DNA of 64,000 bases from Clostridia bacterium (GCA_017395685.1 JAFQOD010000013.1:62001-126000), one strand, 5' to 3'; positions 34,249 to 44,034 are shown, numbered from the stretch's first letter. Program-made: numbers and translations. The notes: a model not told the origin generated them from the sequence alone.

Positions 34249-34318
34249 ATATCCAGTAACAGTTTTCTTTGGGAGAGCGCGAGAGGGAGTTTCTTTTTTA
34301 AAAGAAACTCCCTCTCGC
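34249..34318. repeat. Dispersed 70-bp palindromic element, copy 2
   Basis: Same order as copy 1 at 5478-5550: ATATCCAGTAACAGTTTTC, TTTGGGAGA, then a perfect 19-bp inverted repeat GCGAGAGGGAGTTTCTTTT (34279-34297) and its complement (34300-34318). It lies 14 bp after the nrdD stop codon, where copy 1 lies after fhs. It may terminate nrdD transcripts and set the 5' edge of the small RNA. Confidence 0.75.
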
Positions 34319-34332
34319 ATAAATCTTATAAT

Positions 34333-36651
34333 TTACATGCTGTGCTTGACGCGCTGGCTTTCTTCGGCCCGCTTGGCATTGTTGAAGCGATCCAGGGTGC
34401 CCACCAGATAGCCGGTGATGCGGCGGATGCGCTCGAAGGGACGGCCGCCCTCTTCACGGCCGCAGCAGGGGCAGGTATCGCCGATGATGCCGTTGAAGCC
34501 GCAGATGGGATCCCGGTCCACAGGATGATTGATGGAGCCGTAGCCTACGCCGCAGTCATGCATGTGGCGGACGATCTTTTCAAAGGCTTCCAGATTCTTG
34601 GAAGGATCGCCGTCCATTTCCACATAGCTGATGTGACCGGCATTGGTCAGGGCATGATAGGGGCCTTCCTTGCTGATCTTATCAAAGGCACTGATGGGAT
34701 AATAAACCGGCACATGGAAGGAATTGGTGTAGTATTCCCGGTCGGTTACGCCTTCGATTACGCCGAAGCGTTCACGGTCCATGCGGACGAAGCGGCCGGA
34801 GAGGCCTTCTGCGGGAGTGGCCAGCAGGGTGTAATTGAGCTTGCGTTCCTGAGAAATCTTATCCAGGAAGGAACGCATGAAGCCGATGATTTCCAGGCCC
34901 AGATTCTGGCTTTCTTCGCTTTCACCGTGATGCTTGCCGCGCAGGGCCTTGAGGCATTCGGCCAGGCCGATGAAGCCCACAGAGAAGGTGCCGTGCTTGA
35001 GCACTTCGCGCACTTCGCTGTTCCAATCCAGGTTTTCAGAATCGATCCAGACGCCCTGGCCCATCAGGAAGGGGAAATTATAAACCTTCTTGCGGGCGAT
35101 GATTTCAAAGCGTTCATCCAGCTGCTCCACAACCAGCTTCATCTTGGCTTCCAGTTCGTCGAAGAACAGGGAAATATCGCCGGCGGATTTGATGGCCAGA
35201 CGGGGCAGATTGATGGAGGTGAAGGAAAGATTGCCCCGGCGGGGGGCGATTTCCCGATCCCGATCGAAGGCATTGCCCATTACGCGGGTACGGCAGCCCA
35301 TGTAGCCCACTTCCGTTTCGGGATGGCCGGGCTTGTAATACTGCAGATTATAGGGAGCATCCAGGAAGGAGAAATTGGGGAAGAGCCGCTTGGCGCTGAC
35401 CCGGATGGCCAGATGATACAGATCATAATTAGGATCACCGGGATTGTAATTGACGCCTTCCTTGACGCGGAAAATCTGGATGGGGAAGATGGGGGTTTCG
35501 CCCCGGCCCAGGCCGGATTCAGTGGCCAGCAGCACCTGTTCAATGATCAGGCGGCCTTCGGGGGTGGTATCGGTGCCGTAGTTGATGGAGGAGAAGGGCA
35601 CCTGGGCGCCGGCACGGGAATTCATGGTGTTGAGATTGTGCACCAGGGCTTCCATGGCCTGATAGGTGGCCCGGCGGGTTTCCTTGACGGCATAGGCCTG
35701 GGCAAAAGAAATGATTTCCTTGGCGACCTTTTCATCACAATAAGCACACAGCTTTTCCTGGATGGCGGCATTGAAGGCTTCTGTAGCTTCCAAAGAAGGC
35801 GTGAGGCCCTGTTCCTTTTCGATCTGGGCAATCATTTCCTTGGCGATGGCGTCGCAATCCTCCGCCTGGCTGCGCAGGCACAGGGCGCGGGAAATGTTAT
35901 CCCGGTAGCGCTTGATAAAGGTCTTTTTGACGCCGGGGGTCATGCCGTAGTCAAAGTCCACAATGGATTGGCCGCCGTGCTGATCATTCTGGTTGGCCTG
36001 GATGGCAATGCAGGCAAGGGCAGAATAGCTGGCGATATCGTTGGGCTCACGGAGCACGCCGTGGCCGGTGGAGAAGCCGTTCTTGAACAGGGTGGAAAGC
36101 TCAATCTGGCAGCAGGTGGTGGTCAGGGTGAGGAAATCCAGATCATGGATGTGGATATCCCCTTCCCGGTGGGCCTGGGCATGCTTGGGATTGAGCACGT
36201 ACATATCATAGAACTGCTTGGCGCCTTCGGAGCCGAATTTCAGCATGCTGCCCATGGCGGTATCGCCGTTGATGTTGGCGTTTTCGCGCTTGATATCGCT
36301 GTCCACGGCATCCTTGTAAACGATATCCTCGAATACCTTCATCAGGCGGGTATTCATTTCGCGGACGCGGCTGCGCTCAGCGCGGTAGAGAATGTAGGCC
36401 TTGGCGGTACGCACAAAGCCCTTTTCGATCAGCACCCGTTCAACGGCATCCTGCACCTCTTCCACGGAAGGGGTGCTGCTGATGCTTTCATTGTTTTCCA
36501 GGGATGCTTCCACCAGAGAGGTGATAGCCCGGGCGGTTTCTTCGCCTTTGGCGCTGCCGGAGGCCTCAAAGGCCTTCAGGATGGCGCTGCAGATCTTCTC
36601 ATTGTCATAGGGTACGATTCGGCCGTCTCTTTTGCGGATTGAAACAATCAC
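34333..36651 (-). CDS. nrdD: Anaerobic (class III) ribonucleoside-triphosphate reductase
   Basis: Reduces NTPs to dNTPs under anoxia with a glycyl radical. An ATP-cone starts the protein (RKRDGRIVPYDNEKICSAIL), the core contains HIHDLDFLTLTTTCCQI, and the C-terminus has the zinc-binding CGFNG...CPCCGRE and the glycyl site Gly747 in RITGYLVGT. I choose the GTG at 36651 (772 residues) because GGAGGA lies 7 bases upstream; the ATG five codons earlier has no ribosome site, and still longer frames read into the promoter. No nrdG activase lies beside it within the window, so it must be elsewhere. Confidence 0.96.
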   Translation of the reverse strand: MIVSIRKRDGRIVPYDNEKICSAILKAFEASGSAKGEETARAITSLVEASLENNESISSTPSVEEVQDAVERVLIEKGFVRTAKAYILYRAERSRVREMNTRLMKVFEDIVYKDAVDSDIKRENANINGDTAMGSMLKFGSEGAKQFYDMYVLNPKHAQAHREGDIHIHDLDFLTLTTTCCQIELSTLFKNGFSTGHGVLREPNDIASYSALACIAIQANQNDQHGGQSIVDFDYGMTPGVKKTFIKRYRDNISRALCLRSQAEDCDAIAKEMIAQIEKEQGLTPSLEATEAFNAAIQEKLCAYCDEKVAKEIISFAQAYAVKETRRATYQAMEALVHNLNTMNSRAGAQVPFSSINYGTDTTPEGRLIIEQVLLATESGLGRGETPIFPIQIFRVKEGVNYNPGDPNYDLYHLAIRVSAKRLFPNFSFLDAPYNLQYYKPGHPETEVGYMGCRTRVMGNAFDRDREIAPRRGNLSFTSINLPRLAIKSAGDISLFFDELEAKMKLVVEQLDERFEIIARKKVYNFPFLMGQGVWIDSENLDWNSEVREVLKHGTFSVGFIGLAECLKALRGKHHGESEESQNLGLEIIGFMRSFLDKISQERKLNYTLLATPAEGLSGRFVRMDRERFGVIEGVTDREYYTNSFHVPVYYPISAFDKISKEGPYHALTNAGHISYVEMDGDPSKNLEAFEKIVRHMHDCGVGYGSINHPVDRDPICGFNGIIGDTCPCCGREEGGRPFERIRRITGYLVGTLDRFNNAKRAEESQRVKHSM

Positions 36652-36720
36652 GGTGTTATCCTCCATCGTGTATCTAAGTGATGTATTCTTCACTTGCTTT
36701 CGCTCATCGGAACAGCACCC

Positions 36721-36765
36721 ATTATATAGGTTAACTGTTGCCTTGTCAATACTAAATATTGCACA
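36721..36765 (-). promoter_or_regulatory. Promoter of nrdD with possible NrdR box
   Basis: Minus strand: -35 TTGACA (36744-36749), 17-bp spacer, -10 TATAAT (36721-36726), a perfect consensus. Directly upstream, GCAATATTTAGTA (about 36750-36763) is a degenerate match to the NrdR box. Confidence 0.85.
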
Positions 36766-36784
36766 AAAATGAAGAAAAAAAGAA

Positions 36785-36808
36785 GGAACCACAATATATT
36801 GTGGTTCC
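36785..36808 (-). terminator. Perfect 24-bp palindrome: obgE-yhbY terminator and possible NrdR box
   Basis: GGAACCACAATA and its exact complement, followed on the minus strand by TTCTTTTTTTC, so it works as the terminator of the yhbY operon. Its centre CACAATATATTGTG is also close to the NrdR consensus and lies 40 bp from the weaker box at the nrdD promoter. Confidence 0.7.
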
Positions 36809-36838
36809 AGATAATGGACATATGTGCGCGAGAAGCCC

Positions 36839-37138
36839 TTAAAGCAAGGTAATTACTGGGTTTTCCCGGCTTTCGCGATAAATGGAAAATTTATTTCCAA
36901 TACACTGTACAGGGGCGGCGTGCACCTGATCGCACAATTCCTGGCAGGCCTCCCTGGCGGTGAGGGGGCAGCCCCGCTGTACGGAGCATTTGATCAATTC
37001 CCGGGCTTCCAGGGCATCCCAGGCTTCCTTCACGGTGCCTTCGGTGATGCCTTCCTTGCCGATGTAGAGGATGACGGGGAGGGTGTTGCACATGGAGCGC
37101 AGCTGGGAGCGCTGCTTGCTGGTGATTTCGAGCATCAT
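36839..37138 (-). CDS. yhbY: CRM-domain RNA-binding protein YhbY
   Basis: A 99-residue RNA-binding protein associated with 50S ribosome assembly. It shows the CRM pattern: LEITSKQRSQLRSMCNTLPVILYIGKEGIT, then a EARELIKCSVQRGC block and IGNKFSIYRESRENPVITL at the end. AAGGAGAT lies about 11 bases before the ATG. It follows obgE by 15 bp in the same operon, a common pairing of ribosome-assembly genes in Firmicutes. Confidence 0.92.
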   Translation of the reverse strand: MMLEITSKQRSQLRSMCNTLPVILYIGKEGITEGTVKEAWDALEARELIKCSVQRGCPLTAREACQELCDQVHAAPVQCIGNKFSIYRESRENPVITLL

Positions 37139-37153
37139 ATATTTTCTATCTCC

Positions 37154-38422
<1,269 letters not shown>

Positions 38423-38451
38423 TTACCTCCTGAGGTGTGGTTAAGCAATTC

Positions 38452-38480
38452 AGTATACCACGGCGACCATGGAAAAGCAA
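38452..38480 (-). promoter_or_regulatory. Promoter of obgE
   Basis: Minus strand: -35 TTGCTT (38475-38480), 17-bp spacer, -10 TATACT (38452-38457). Confidence 0.7.
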
Positions 38481-38567
38481 TGGAAATTTTTATCCTCCGG
38501 ATTTCTTCTTTTGAATGAACAGGGAAAATATGGTGCATACTGAAAGAGAGAAAGGGGGGGAGACGCC

Positions 38568-39002
38568 ATGGGGAAGCGCATGCTGATCGGGATGCTGCTG
38601 CTCTGCCTGTGCGTTTCCGCCCGCTGCGAAGATGCTGCTTATATCCGGGTGGTAAGCCGGGATGATTCCCCGGCGGCGCAGAAGGAAAAATTCCGGGTCC
38701 GGGATGCAATTTTGCCCCTGCTGACGGAGGAGTGTGATACGATCGCAGATCTTCTTGCAGCAATTGAGGCGGCCGCTGATGAAATCGCCCCCTGTAGTGC
38801 GCAGATCCGCCCCTGGGCGCCGGAAGGATATCCGGTGCGTTCCACTGTTTATGTGACCATTGGCGATGGAAAAGGGCCCAACTGGTGGGGCATTCTGTAT
38901 GATGGGGGCATAGGATTATTTGCAGTGGATGACGGGGGAGAAAAGGTAACATTCGACTGGCCTTGGATCAGATGGATGCTGAATGCAATCGGAATAAAAT
39001 AA
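38568..39002 (+). CDS. Short SpoIIR-like secreted protein
   Basis: A 144-residue exported protein (signal peptide cleavage near SARC/CED). It keeps the two conserved ends of SpoIIR, the forespore-made signal that activates SpoIIGA and hence sigma E. These are an IRVVSRDDSPAAQKEKFRVRDAILPLL block after the signal peptide and VYVTIGDGKGPNWWGILYD at the C-terminus. The family is usually about 200 residues with NWWCVLFPPLC; here the Cys after NWW is Gly and the PPLC part is lost. It is either a shortened functional SpoIIR or a diverging paralog. Single gene, divergent from obgE. Confidence 0.75.
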   Translation: MGKRMLIGMLLLCLCVSARCEDAAYIRVVSRDDSPAAQKEKFRVRDAILPLLTEECDTIADLLAAIEAAADEIAPCSAQIRPWAPEGYPVRSTVYVTIGDGKGPNWWGILYDGGIGLFAVDDGGEKVTFDWPWIRWMLNAIGIK

Positions 39003-39015
39003 GCTGCACAGAAAA

Positions 39016-39043
39016 AAGCGCCCATGATTGCTCACGGGCGCTT
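39016..39043. terminator. Terminator of the infC-rpmI-rplT operon
   Basis: Arms AAGCGCCC / GGGCGCTT; on the minus strand the hairpin is followed by TTTTTTC. Also serves the converging SpoIIR-like gene. Confidence 0.8.
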
Positions 39044-39065
39044 CATTTCGCATTCAGGGCCTTAA

Positions 39066-39416
39066 TCAGGCTTCCTTGGCGATTTCAACCAGCTGGGCGA
39101 AAGCGGCGGCATCATTGACGGCCAGATCAGCCAGCATCTTGCGGTTGACTTCGATATTCTTCTTCTTCAGGCCGTTGATGAAGGCAGAATAGCTCATGCC
39201 ATTCAGACGGCAGGCAGCGTTGATACGGACGATCCACAGGCGGCGGAAATCGCGCTTGCGCAGCTTACGGCCAGTGTAAGCATAACGCAGGGAGCGGCGC
39301 ACCTGTTCGCTGGCGGTGCGGTACTGCTTGGACTTGGAACCCCAGTAGCCTTTCGCCAGCTTGAATACCTTGCGGCGTTTCTTATGGGCATTAACGGCCC
39401 TCTTAATACGTGCCAT
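39066..39416 (-). CDS. rplT: Ribosomal protein L20
   Basis: A 116-residue 23S rRNA-binding protein needed early in 50S assembly. Family sequence throughout: [54 protein letters not shown] and the C-terminal half that, in Bacillus and E. coli, represses the operon by binding its leader. Last gene of infC-rpmI-rplT; normal length. Confidence 0.98.
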   Translation of the reverse strand: MARIKRAVNAHKKRRKVFKLAKGYWGSKSKQYRTASEQVRRSLRYAYTGRKLRKRDFRRLWIVRINAACRLNGMSYSAFINGLKKKNIEVNRKMLADLAVNDAAAFAQLVEIAKEA

Positions 39417-39447
39417 GTTTATGTTCCTCCTTCAGACGGGCGATGGC

Positions 39448-39648
39448 TTATTTGTAGGGAATCAGGGAGCGGATGGTAGCGGCTTCAGCCTTGTTCTGCA
39501 GGGTGCCGCCGGCGCGCAGATGACGGATGCGCTTGGTGGTCTTCTTGTTAAGAATGTGGTTCACATTCATTTTCTTGTGCTTTACCTTGCCGGTCTTGGT
39601 CAGGGAAAAGCGCTTCGCGGCGCCGCGATGAGTCTTTTGCTTGGGCAT
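39448..39648 (-). CDS. rpmI: Ribosomal protein L35
   Basis: A 66-residue protein starting MPKQKTHRGAAKRFSLTKTG and ending in SLIPYK, the usual L35. The ATG at 39646-39648 has AAGGAGG upstream; longer in-frame starts are not credible. Middle gene of the infC operon. Confidence 0.97.
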   Translation of the reverse strand: MPKQKTHRGAAKRFSLTKTGKVKHKKMNVNHILNKKTTKRIRHLRAGGTLQNKAEAATIRSLIPYK

Positions 39649-39680
39649 GGATTGTTTCCTCCTTCCGGAAAGTAGTGGGG

Positions 39681-40244
39681 TTATGCCTGCTGGGGCTTGG
39701 GCTGCTTGGCAGCCTTTTCCGCCTTGCCGGCTTTTTCCGCCTTGGGTGCAAGAATCATGATCATATTGCGCCCTTCGATGAGGGGACGACGCTCGACGGT
39801 ACACACGTCTTTCGTGCGCTCAATGAAATCCTGCATCACCTTCATGCCGATATCGGCATGGGCGATCTGACGGCCGCGGAAGCGGATGGACACCTTCACC
39901 TTATCGCCGTCCTGCAGAAAGCGGATAGCATTCTTGGCTTTGATGGCCACGTCATTTTCTTCGATGGTGGCAGACAATTGCACTTCCTTGAGCGAAATTA
40001 CCTTTTGATTCTTGCGCATTTCGCGCTCACGCTTGGATTGCTCAAAGCGATGCTTGTCATAATCCATCAGCTTGCAAACGGGGGGCTGGGCATTGGGAAC
40101 AATCTTGACCAGATCCAGTTCAGCCTCTTCGGCCAATTCCAGTGCCTTGCGGGTGGGCATGATACCCAATTGCGCTCCGTCCGCACCGATGACGCGCACC
40201 TCGCGATCCCGGATTTCTTCATTGATGAGCAGTTCAGCGGCTAT
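39681..40244 (-). CDS. infC: Translation initiation factor IF-3 with a probable non-AUG start
   Basis: Checks initiator-tRNA pairing on the 30S subunit. Both IF3 domains are present: LLINEEIRDREVRVIGADGAQLG and, after the Lys-rich linker, VQLSATIEENDVAIKAKN then VKVSIRFRGRQIAHADIGM. The family normally starts just before LLINEEIR. The only well-spaced codon after the GGGAGGTG at 40252-40259 is an AUA (40242-40244), giving 187 residues; there is no ATG, GTG or TTG there. Rare start codons are a known self-control device of infC. A Lys/Ala/Gln-rich C-terminal tail of about 15 residues extends the protein. Confidence 0.93.
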   Translation of the reverse strand: MAAELLINEEIRDREVRVIGADGAQLGIMPTRKALELAEEAELDLVKIVPNAQPPVCKLMDYDKHRFEQSKREREMRKNQKVISLKEVQLSATIEENDVAIKAKNAIRFLQDGDKVKVSIRFRGRQIAHADIGMKVMQDFIERTKDVCTVERRPLIEGRNMIMILAPKAEKAGKAEKAAKQPKPQQA

Positions 40245-40396
40245 GTCGATGCACCTCCCAGTCTTCTTTACCAAATAAAAATTGGCGGATGAAACCACCC
40301 GCCAATTGCATACTTTCTCTAAAGAAAATGCCACAACCCGTGCAAAACATGATTCGCATCGGAGAGAAGCGGGCAGCTTCTGCTTACAACATTGGT
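40245..40396 (-). promoter_or_regulatory. infC leader with attenuator (L20-leader-like)
   Basis: A leader of about 150 bases precedes infC. It ends in an intrinsic terminator, AATTGGCGG / CCGCCAATT (40280-40307) followed by TTTTATTT, so transcription can stop before the genes. Position and layout match the L20-autoregulated leader of Firmicutes; upstream paired segments (AAGCAGAAGCTGCCCGCTTC) could form the alternative structure. Confidence 0.75.
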
Positions 40397-40425
40397 ATTA
40401 TAGGGGATAACGATGATTTTGTCAA
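40397..40425 (-). promoter_or_regulatory. Promoter of infC-rpmI-rplT
   Basis: Minus strand: -35 TTGACA (40420-40425), 17-bp spacer, -10 TATAAT (40397-40402); perfect consensus. Confidence 0.92.
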
Positions 40426-40544
40426 TCCTTTTTTGAAAATTTTTCTGGAATCATCATAATCCCGGATTTGTATATTATAAAAGGATAAAACGCCAAACTG
40501 ATATAAAAACGAAATATATTCGTGATAAATAATCGTGGAAATTA

Positions 40545-40553
40545 TGCTACAAT
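40545..40553 (+). promoter_or_regulatory. Extended -10 promoter of the surface lipase gene
   Basis: TGCTACAAT, 45 bp before the start codon, without a clear -35. Confidence 0.5.
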
Positions 40554-40597
40554 TATCTTGGTATGGAATTTTCTGAACAGGGAAAGAGGGGAATTGC

Positions 40598-43500
40598 ATG
40601 AACATGCAATGGATGAAGCGCTTCGGGATGCTTCTGTGCATTGTTTGCCTGCTGGGCACAACGATCGCAGCGGCAGATGCAAGCGAAAAGAATTACACTT
40701 TTCATGTCGATGAAAGCTGGAGCGATGAGGAATACGCCCTGCAAAAGCAGGCATTCATCGATCGTCTGGCTGGCAGGACCGCTGCGCCCATGATGCTGCG
40801 CGCCAGCATCAACGGGAATACCATGTATAACGAATATGTGGAAGTGGCCGTAGACAGCAGCGAATGCCGCTTCTCCATCGGCACCCGAGGGGGCGATCCC
40901 GGCCTTGCTTCCGATGATAATCAGAAGCTGCTCTTTGGCCATCCCTTTCCCGGGACCTCCTATACCACGGTGGTTGTCAATGGCACGGAGTACATCTATG
41001 GTGAAGAGCAGATGATCACCATGCCCGTCTTTTCTGAGAATTCCAATAAATCTCAGGGCCGGTTCGGAAATGTGGTCGTCACCCAGGAAATCAGCATTGT
41101 GAAAAACAGCGCCACCCTGCGGGATGACGTGGTGGAAATCAAATATACTGCGAAAAATACCGGCAATTCCTCTGCCAGCTTTGGCCTGCGCATCATGATG
41201 GATACCATGCTGGGGGATAACGATCATGCGCCTTTCCGGGTGCCTCTGGTGGGGAATCTGACCACTGAACGGGAATTCAGCGGCAGCAGCATCCCCCAGT
41301 ACTGGCAGGCATTTGACAGCCTGAATAATCCCCGGGTTATTTCCTGCGGCAATTTCCTGTGCGGCGCCATTGCGCCCACCAAGGTGCAGTTTGCCAATTG
41401 GGGCAGGGTTTATGATCAGCCCTGGAATTATCAGGTGAAGACCGGCACCGCTAATGGGGACAGCGCCGTATGCATCATCTGGGAACGGAACCTGGCTGCC
41501 GGCCAGCAGGAAGAGTATGTGACCCGGTACGGCCTGAGCGAACTGCTGCAGGATCTGCAGCCTCCCCTGGGCCTGACCATTGCATCCGGCTCCAGCGTGC
41601 AGGTGGATAAGAGCCAGAAAGTGGCCTATCAGCCCTATACCATTACTGCCTATGTGCAGAATCTGGGCAATGCCGCAGCAAAGAATGTGGTATGCCGCAT
41701 CACCCTGCCAGATGAGCTGGAATTTGCCCAGAGCACGGATACGGGCATCATTTCCCTGGGGGATATCGCCGTTGGGGAAACGAAGATCGTGGAAAAAACC
41801 GTGCAGGTAAAAACGGTGCACAGCGAAGAAATCCAGGTGGAATATCAGGTGACCGTGGATGCCTCCAACTGCCAGTCCAAGCAGCTGAAAAAGCGCATTG
41901 TGATTCCCAAGCTGGAAAACAAGGCCATCATCATCGTGCCCGGCATCTGCGGCTCCCGGTTGTATGCCAATGAAAAAGTGAACACGGTGAATTACCTGAA
42001 ACGCTTTGAAAAGGATTTCATGCCCAGCAATCCCCAGTATTACACTTTCAATAAAAGCCACCTGCTGTGGGAACCCAACACCATGAAGGTGGATGGAGCG
42101 GCTGCTGCCGGCACAACCAAGCAGAATAAAGCGCAGTCCGAAATCATGATGCTGCTGTGCAATGAAAGCGGCGAATCCCGGATCAAAATCAAAACCGATG
42201 GGCCCGGAACGGATGTATACGGCGCCCTGGATACTTATGAGAATCTGGTAACTTCCCTGGTGAACGCCTATGATGGGAGGGGGTATACCGTCCGTTTCTT
42301 CTCCTACGATTGGCGGATGAGCAATAAGGTCAGCGCCCAGAAGCTGGAAAAGTATATCGAAGATCAGAAATTCACCGATGTGATTCTGGTCTGCCACAGC
42401 ATGGGCGGCCTGGTGGCCTCTGAATACCTCAATCGCTCCGATGACAATGTGAAAAAGGTGGATAAACTGATCACCCTGGGTACGCCCTACCTGGGTGCGC
42501 CCAAGGCCTTGTATGTTATGGAAACGGGCAATTTCCTGGGCTGGCTGCAGAATACATTCTGCATTTCCACGCCCCTCAAGCTGATTGCCAATAATGTTCA
42601 CGGCATTTATCAGCTGCTGCCGCCGGAGCAGTATTTCGATCTGAATGACACCACCTATGTGGAATATTATAACAACAACGGTGCATTCGGCGTTCATTAT
42701 GATTATAATGCAACGTACGATCAGACCAAGAAACTGCTGAAGGGCCGCAGCTGGGGCAAAACTTCATCCGGCAGCGCCAAAGGCATGTTCGCAACGGCAG
42801 AAAGCTTCTATGACGATCTGTTTATCAGCAAATCCAAGCATGTCATCGAACAGGTGGATTACTATGTCATGATCGGGTACGGCCAGGATACCCTCATGGA
42901 AGTGCGTTTGGAATACAATAAGGACGGCTCCTTCAATAAATGCAAGGATATTACCACCCTCAATGGCGGCGACGGCACGGTGCCCATCATCAGCGCCAAT
43001 GCCGGCGGCATTCTTTCCGAAAGCCGGATCTATTACATCAGCGAAGAACACAGCGATTTGGCCAAGAACGCCAATGTAATCAGCTTTGTAAAGAGTGCGA
43101 TTGACGGCAAGCTTTCTTCCTTCAGTAATTCCGAGGTTAAAAAGACGCTGCCGGAAAAGAACGGCTCCGGCTGGTTTGCCAAAAAGATCAAATTGAAGAT
43201 TGCCTGCCCCGTCACCCTTTCCCTGGTGGATGAAAACGGGGATGCCTGGGCCTATACCGACGGTAACCTGCTGTGGAATAATCAGCCCGATACAGCTTCT
43301 CTCTATGTGCTGGGCGAAAACAATGATACCAAGATTGCCCATCTGACGGACAGCGGGGCAAAGGTGCTGCTCACCGGCACCGATGAAGGCACCATGGATT
43401 ACACCGTATCCTTGTTTGAAGATGAGAAGGAAATCAAGCGCATCCTGTTTGAGGATGTGGCCATTTCCAAGGGCACACTGATCCATACCCAGGCCGAGGC

Positions 43501-43927
43501 AGACGATCATGTGACGCTGCAGGTGGACCAGGATGGGGACGGGGATGTGGATCTGGTGCTGGAGCCCAGCCAGATCATTAACGGAACCGATCTGGAAAAG
43601 GAACTGGATGAACATGCCATTGTGCCGGAAAATCCTGTTTTCACCTGGGATGAGGATCTGGACGCCTGCGTATTGACGCTGACCTGCGCCGATTGCGGCA
43701 ATTTTGTCAATCTGCAGTGCACCATTACCGCCAAGCGGGTGGATAAGCAGATGTGCTATACCGCCAGTGCCGTCTGCGAAGGCCAGACCTTCAGCGATTC
43801 TGTATATGCGGATCTGCCCCCTCAGACGGGCGATGACAGCCATGTGGAATGGTATGCCGCCCTGATGCTGGTTTCCTTTGCAGGGATTATGGTGATATCG
43901 CTGCTTCGGAAGAAAGCGATGCGCTGA
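40598..43927 (+). CDS. Large cell-wall-anchored LCAT-like alpha/beta hydrolase
   Basis: A 1109-residue surface protein. In order: signal peptide (cleavage near ADA-SEK); N-terminal domain to about residue 310; a CARDB-like beta domain (about 325-440, ITAYVQNLGNAAAKNVVCRITLP); and an alpha/beta-hydrolase of the lecithin:cholesterol acyltransferase type (about 445-850). The predicted triad is Ser601 in VCHSMGGL, Asp792 in GGDGTVPI and His818 in EEHSDL. A beta-rich part follows, with DQDGDGDVDLVLE, a calcium-loop-like sequence. The C-terminus has LPPQTG near residue 1074, a membrane segment and RKKAMR, a sortase signal with an extra proline. Likely a lipid or ester hydrolase on the wall; substrate unknown. 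Monocistronic. Confidence 0.85.
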   Translation: MNMQWMKRFGMLLCIVCLLGTTIAAADASEKNYTFHVDESWSDEEYALQKQAFIDRLAGRTAAPMMLRASINGNTMYNEYVEVAVDSSECRFSIGTRGGDPGLASDDNQKLLFGHPFPGTSYTTVVVNGTEYIYGEEQMITMPVFSENSNKSQGRFGNVVVTQEISIVKNSATLRDDVVEIKYTAKNTGNSSASFGLRIMMDTMLGDNDHAPFRVPLVGNLTTEREFSGSSIPQYWQAFDSLNNPRVISCGNFLCGAIAPTKVQFANWGRVYDQPWNYQVKTGTANGDSAVCIIWERNLAAGQQEEYVTRYGLSELLQDLQPPLGLTIASGSSVQVDKSQKVAYQPYTITAYVQNLGNAAAKNVVCRITLPDELEFAQSTDTGIISLGDIAVGETKIVEKTVQVKTVHSEEIQVEYQVTVDASNCQSKQLKKRIVIPKLENKAIIIVPGICGSRLYANEKVNTVNYLKRFEKDFMPSNPQYYTFNKSHLLWEPNTMKVDGAAAAGTTKQNKAQSEIMMLLCNESGESRIKIKTDGPGTDVYGALDTYENLVTSLVNAYDGRGYTVRFFSYDWRMSNKVSAQKLEKYIEDQKFTDVILVCHSMGGLVASEYLNRSDDNVKKVDKLITLGTPYLGAPKALYVMETGNFLGWLQNTFCISTPLKLIANNVHGIYQLLPPEQYFDLNDTTYVEYYNNNGAFGVHYDYNATYDQTKKLLKGRSWGKTSSGSAKGMFATAESFYDDLFISKSKHVIEQVDYYVMIGYGQDTLMEVRLEYNKDGSFNKCKDITTLNGGDGTVPIISANAGGILSESRIYYISEEHSDLAKNANVISFVKSAIDGKLSSFSNSEVKKTLPEKNGSGWFAKKIKLKIACPVTLSLVDENGDAWAYTDGNLLWNNQPDTASLYVLGENNDTKIAHLTDSGAKVLLTGTDEGTMDYTVSLFEDEKEIKRILFEDVAISKGTLIHTQAEADDHVTLQVDQDGDGDVDLVLEPSQIINGTDLEKELDEHAIVPENPVFTWDEDLDACVLTLTCADCGNFVNLQCTITAKRVDKQMCYTASAVCEGQTFSDSVYADLPPQTGDDSHVEWYAALMLVSFAGIMVISLLRKKAMR

Positions 43928-43942
43928 TAAAAAAATGCCTCC

Positions 43943-43978
43943 GGCCGTATTGCGATTGATTTGCAATACGGCCTTTTT
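43943..43978 (+). terminator. Terminator of the surface lipase gene
   Basis: 11-bp perfect stem GGCCGTATTGC / GCAATACGGCC followed by TTTTT. Confidence 0.9.
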
Positions 43979-44034
43979 GCATGGATTGAAGCGGCAGATT
44001 TATTGTATCGAACCTGTATTTTTCGGGAATTATG

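Noticed and set aside
34342-36642. 766-codon open frame opposite nrdD
   Set aside because: Antisense of a highly biased gene; low-complexity protein without motifs, and no promoter or ribosome site.
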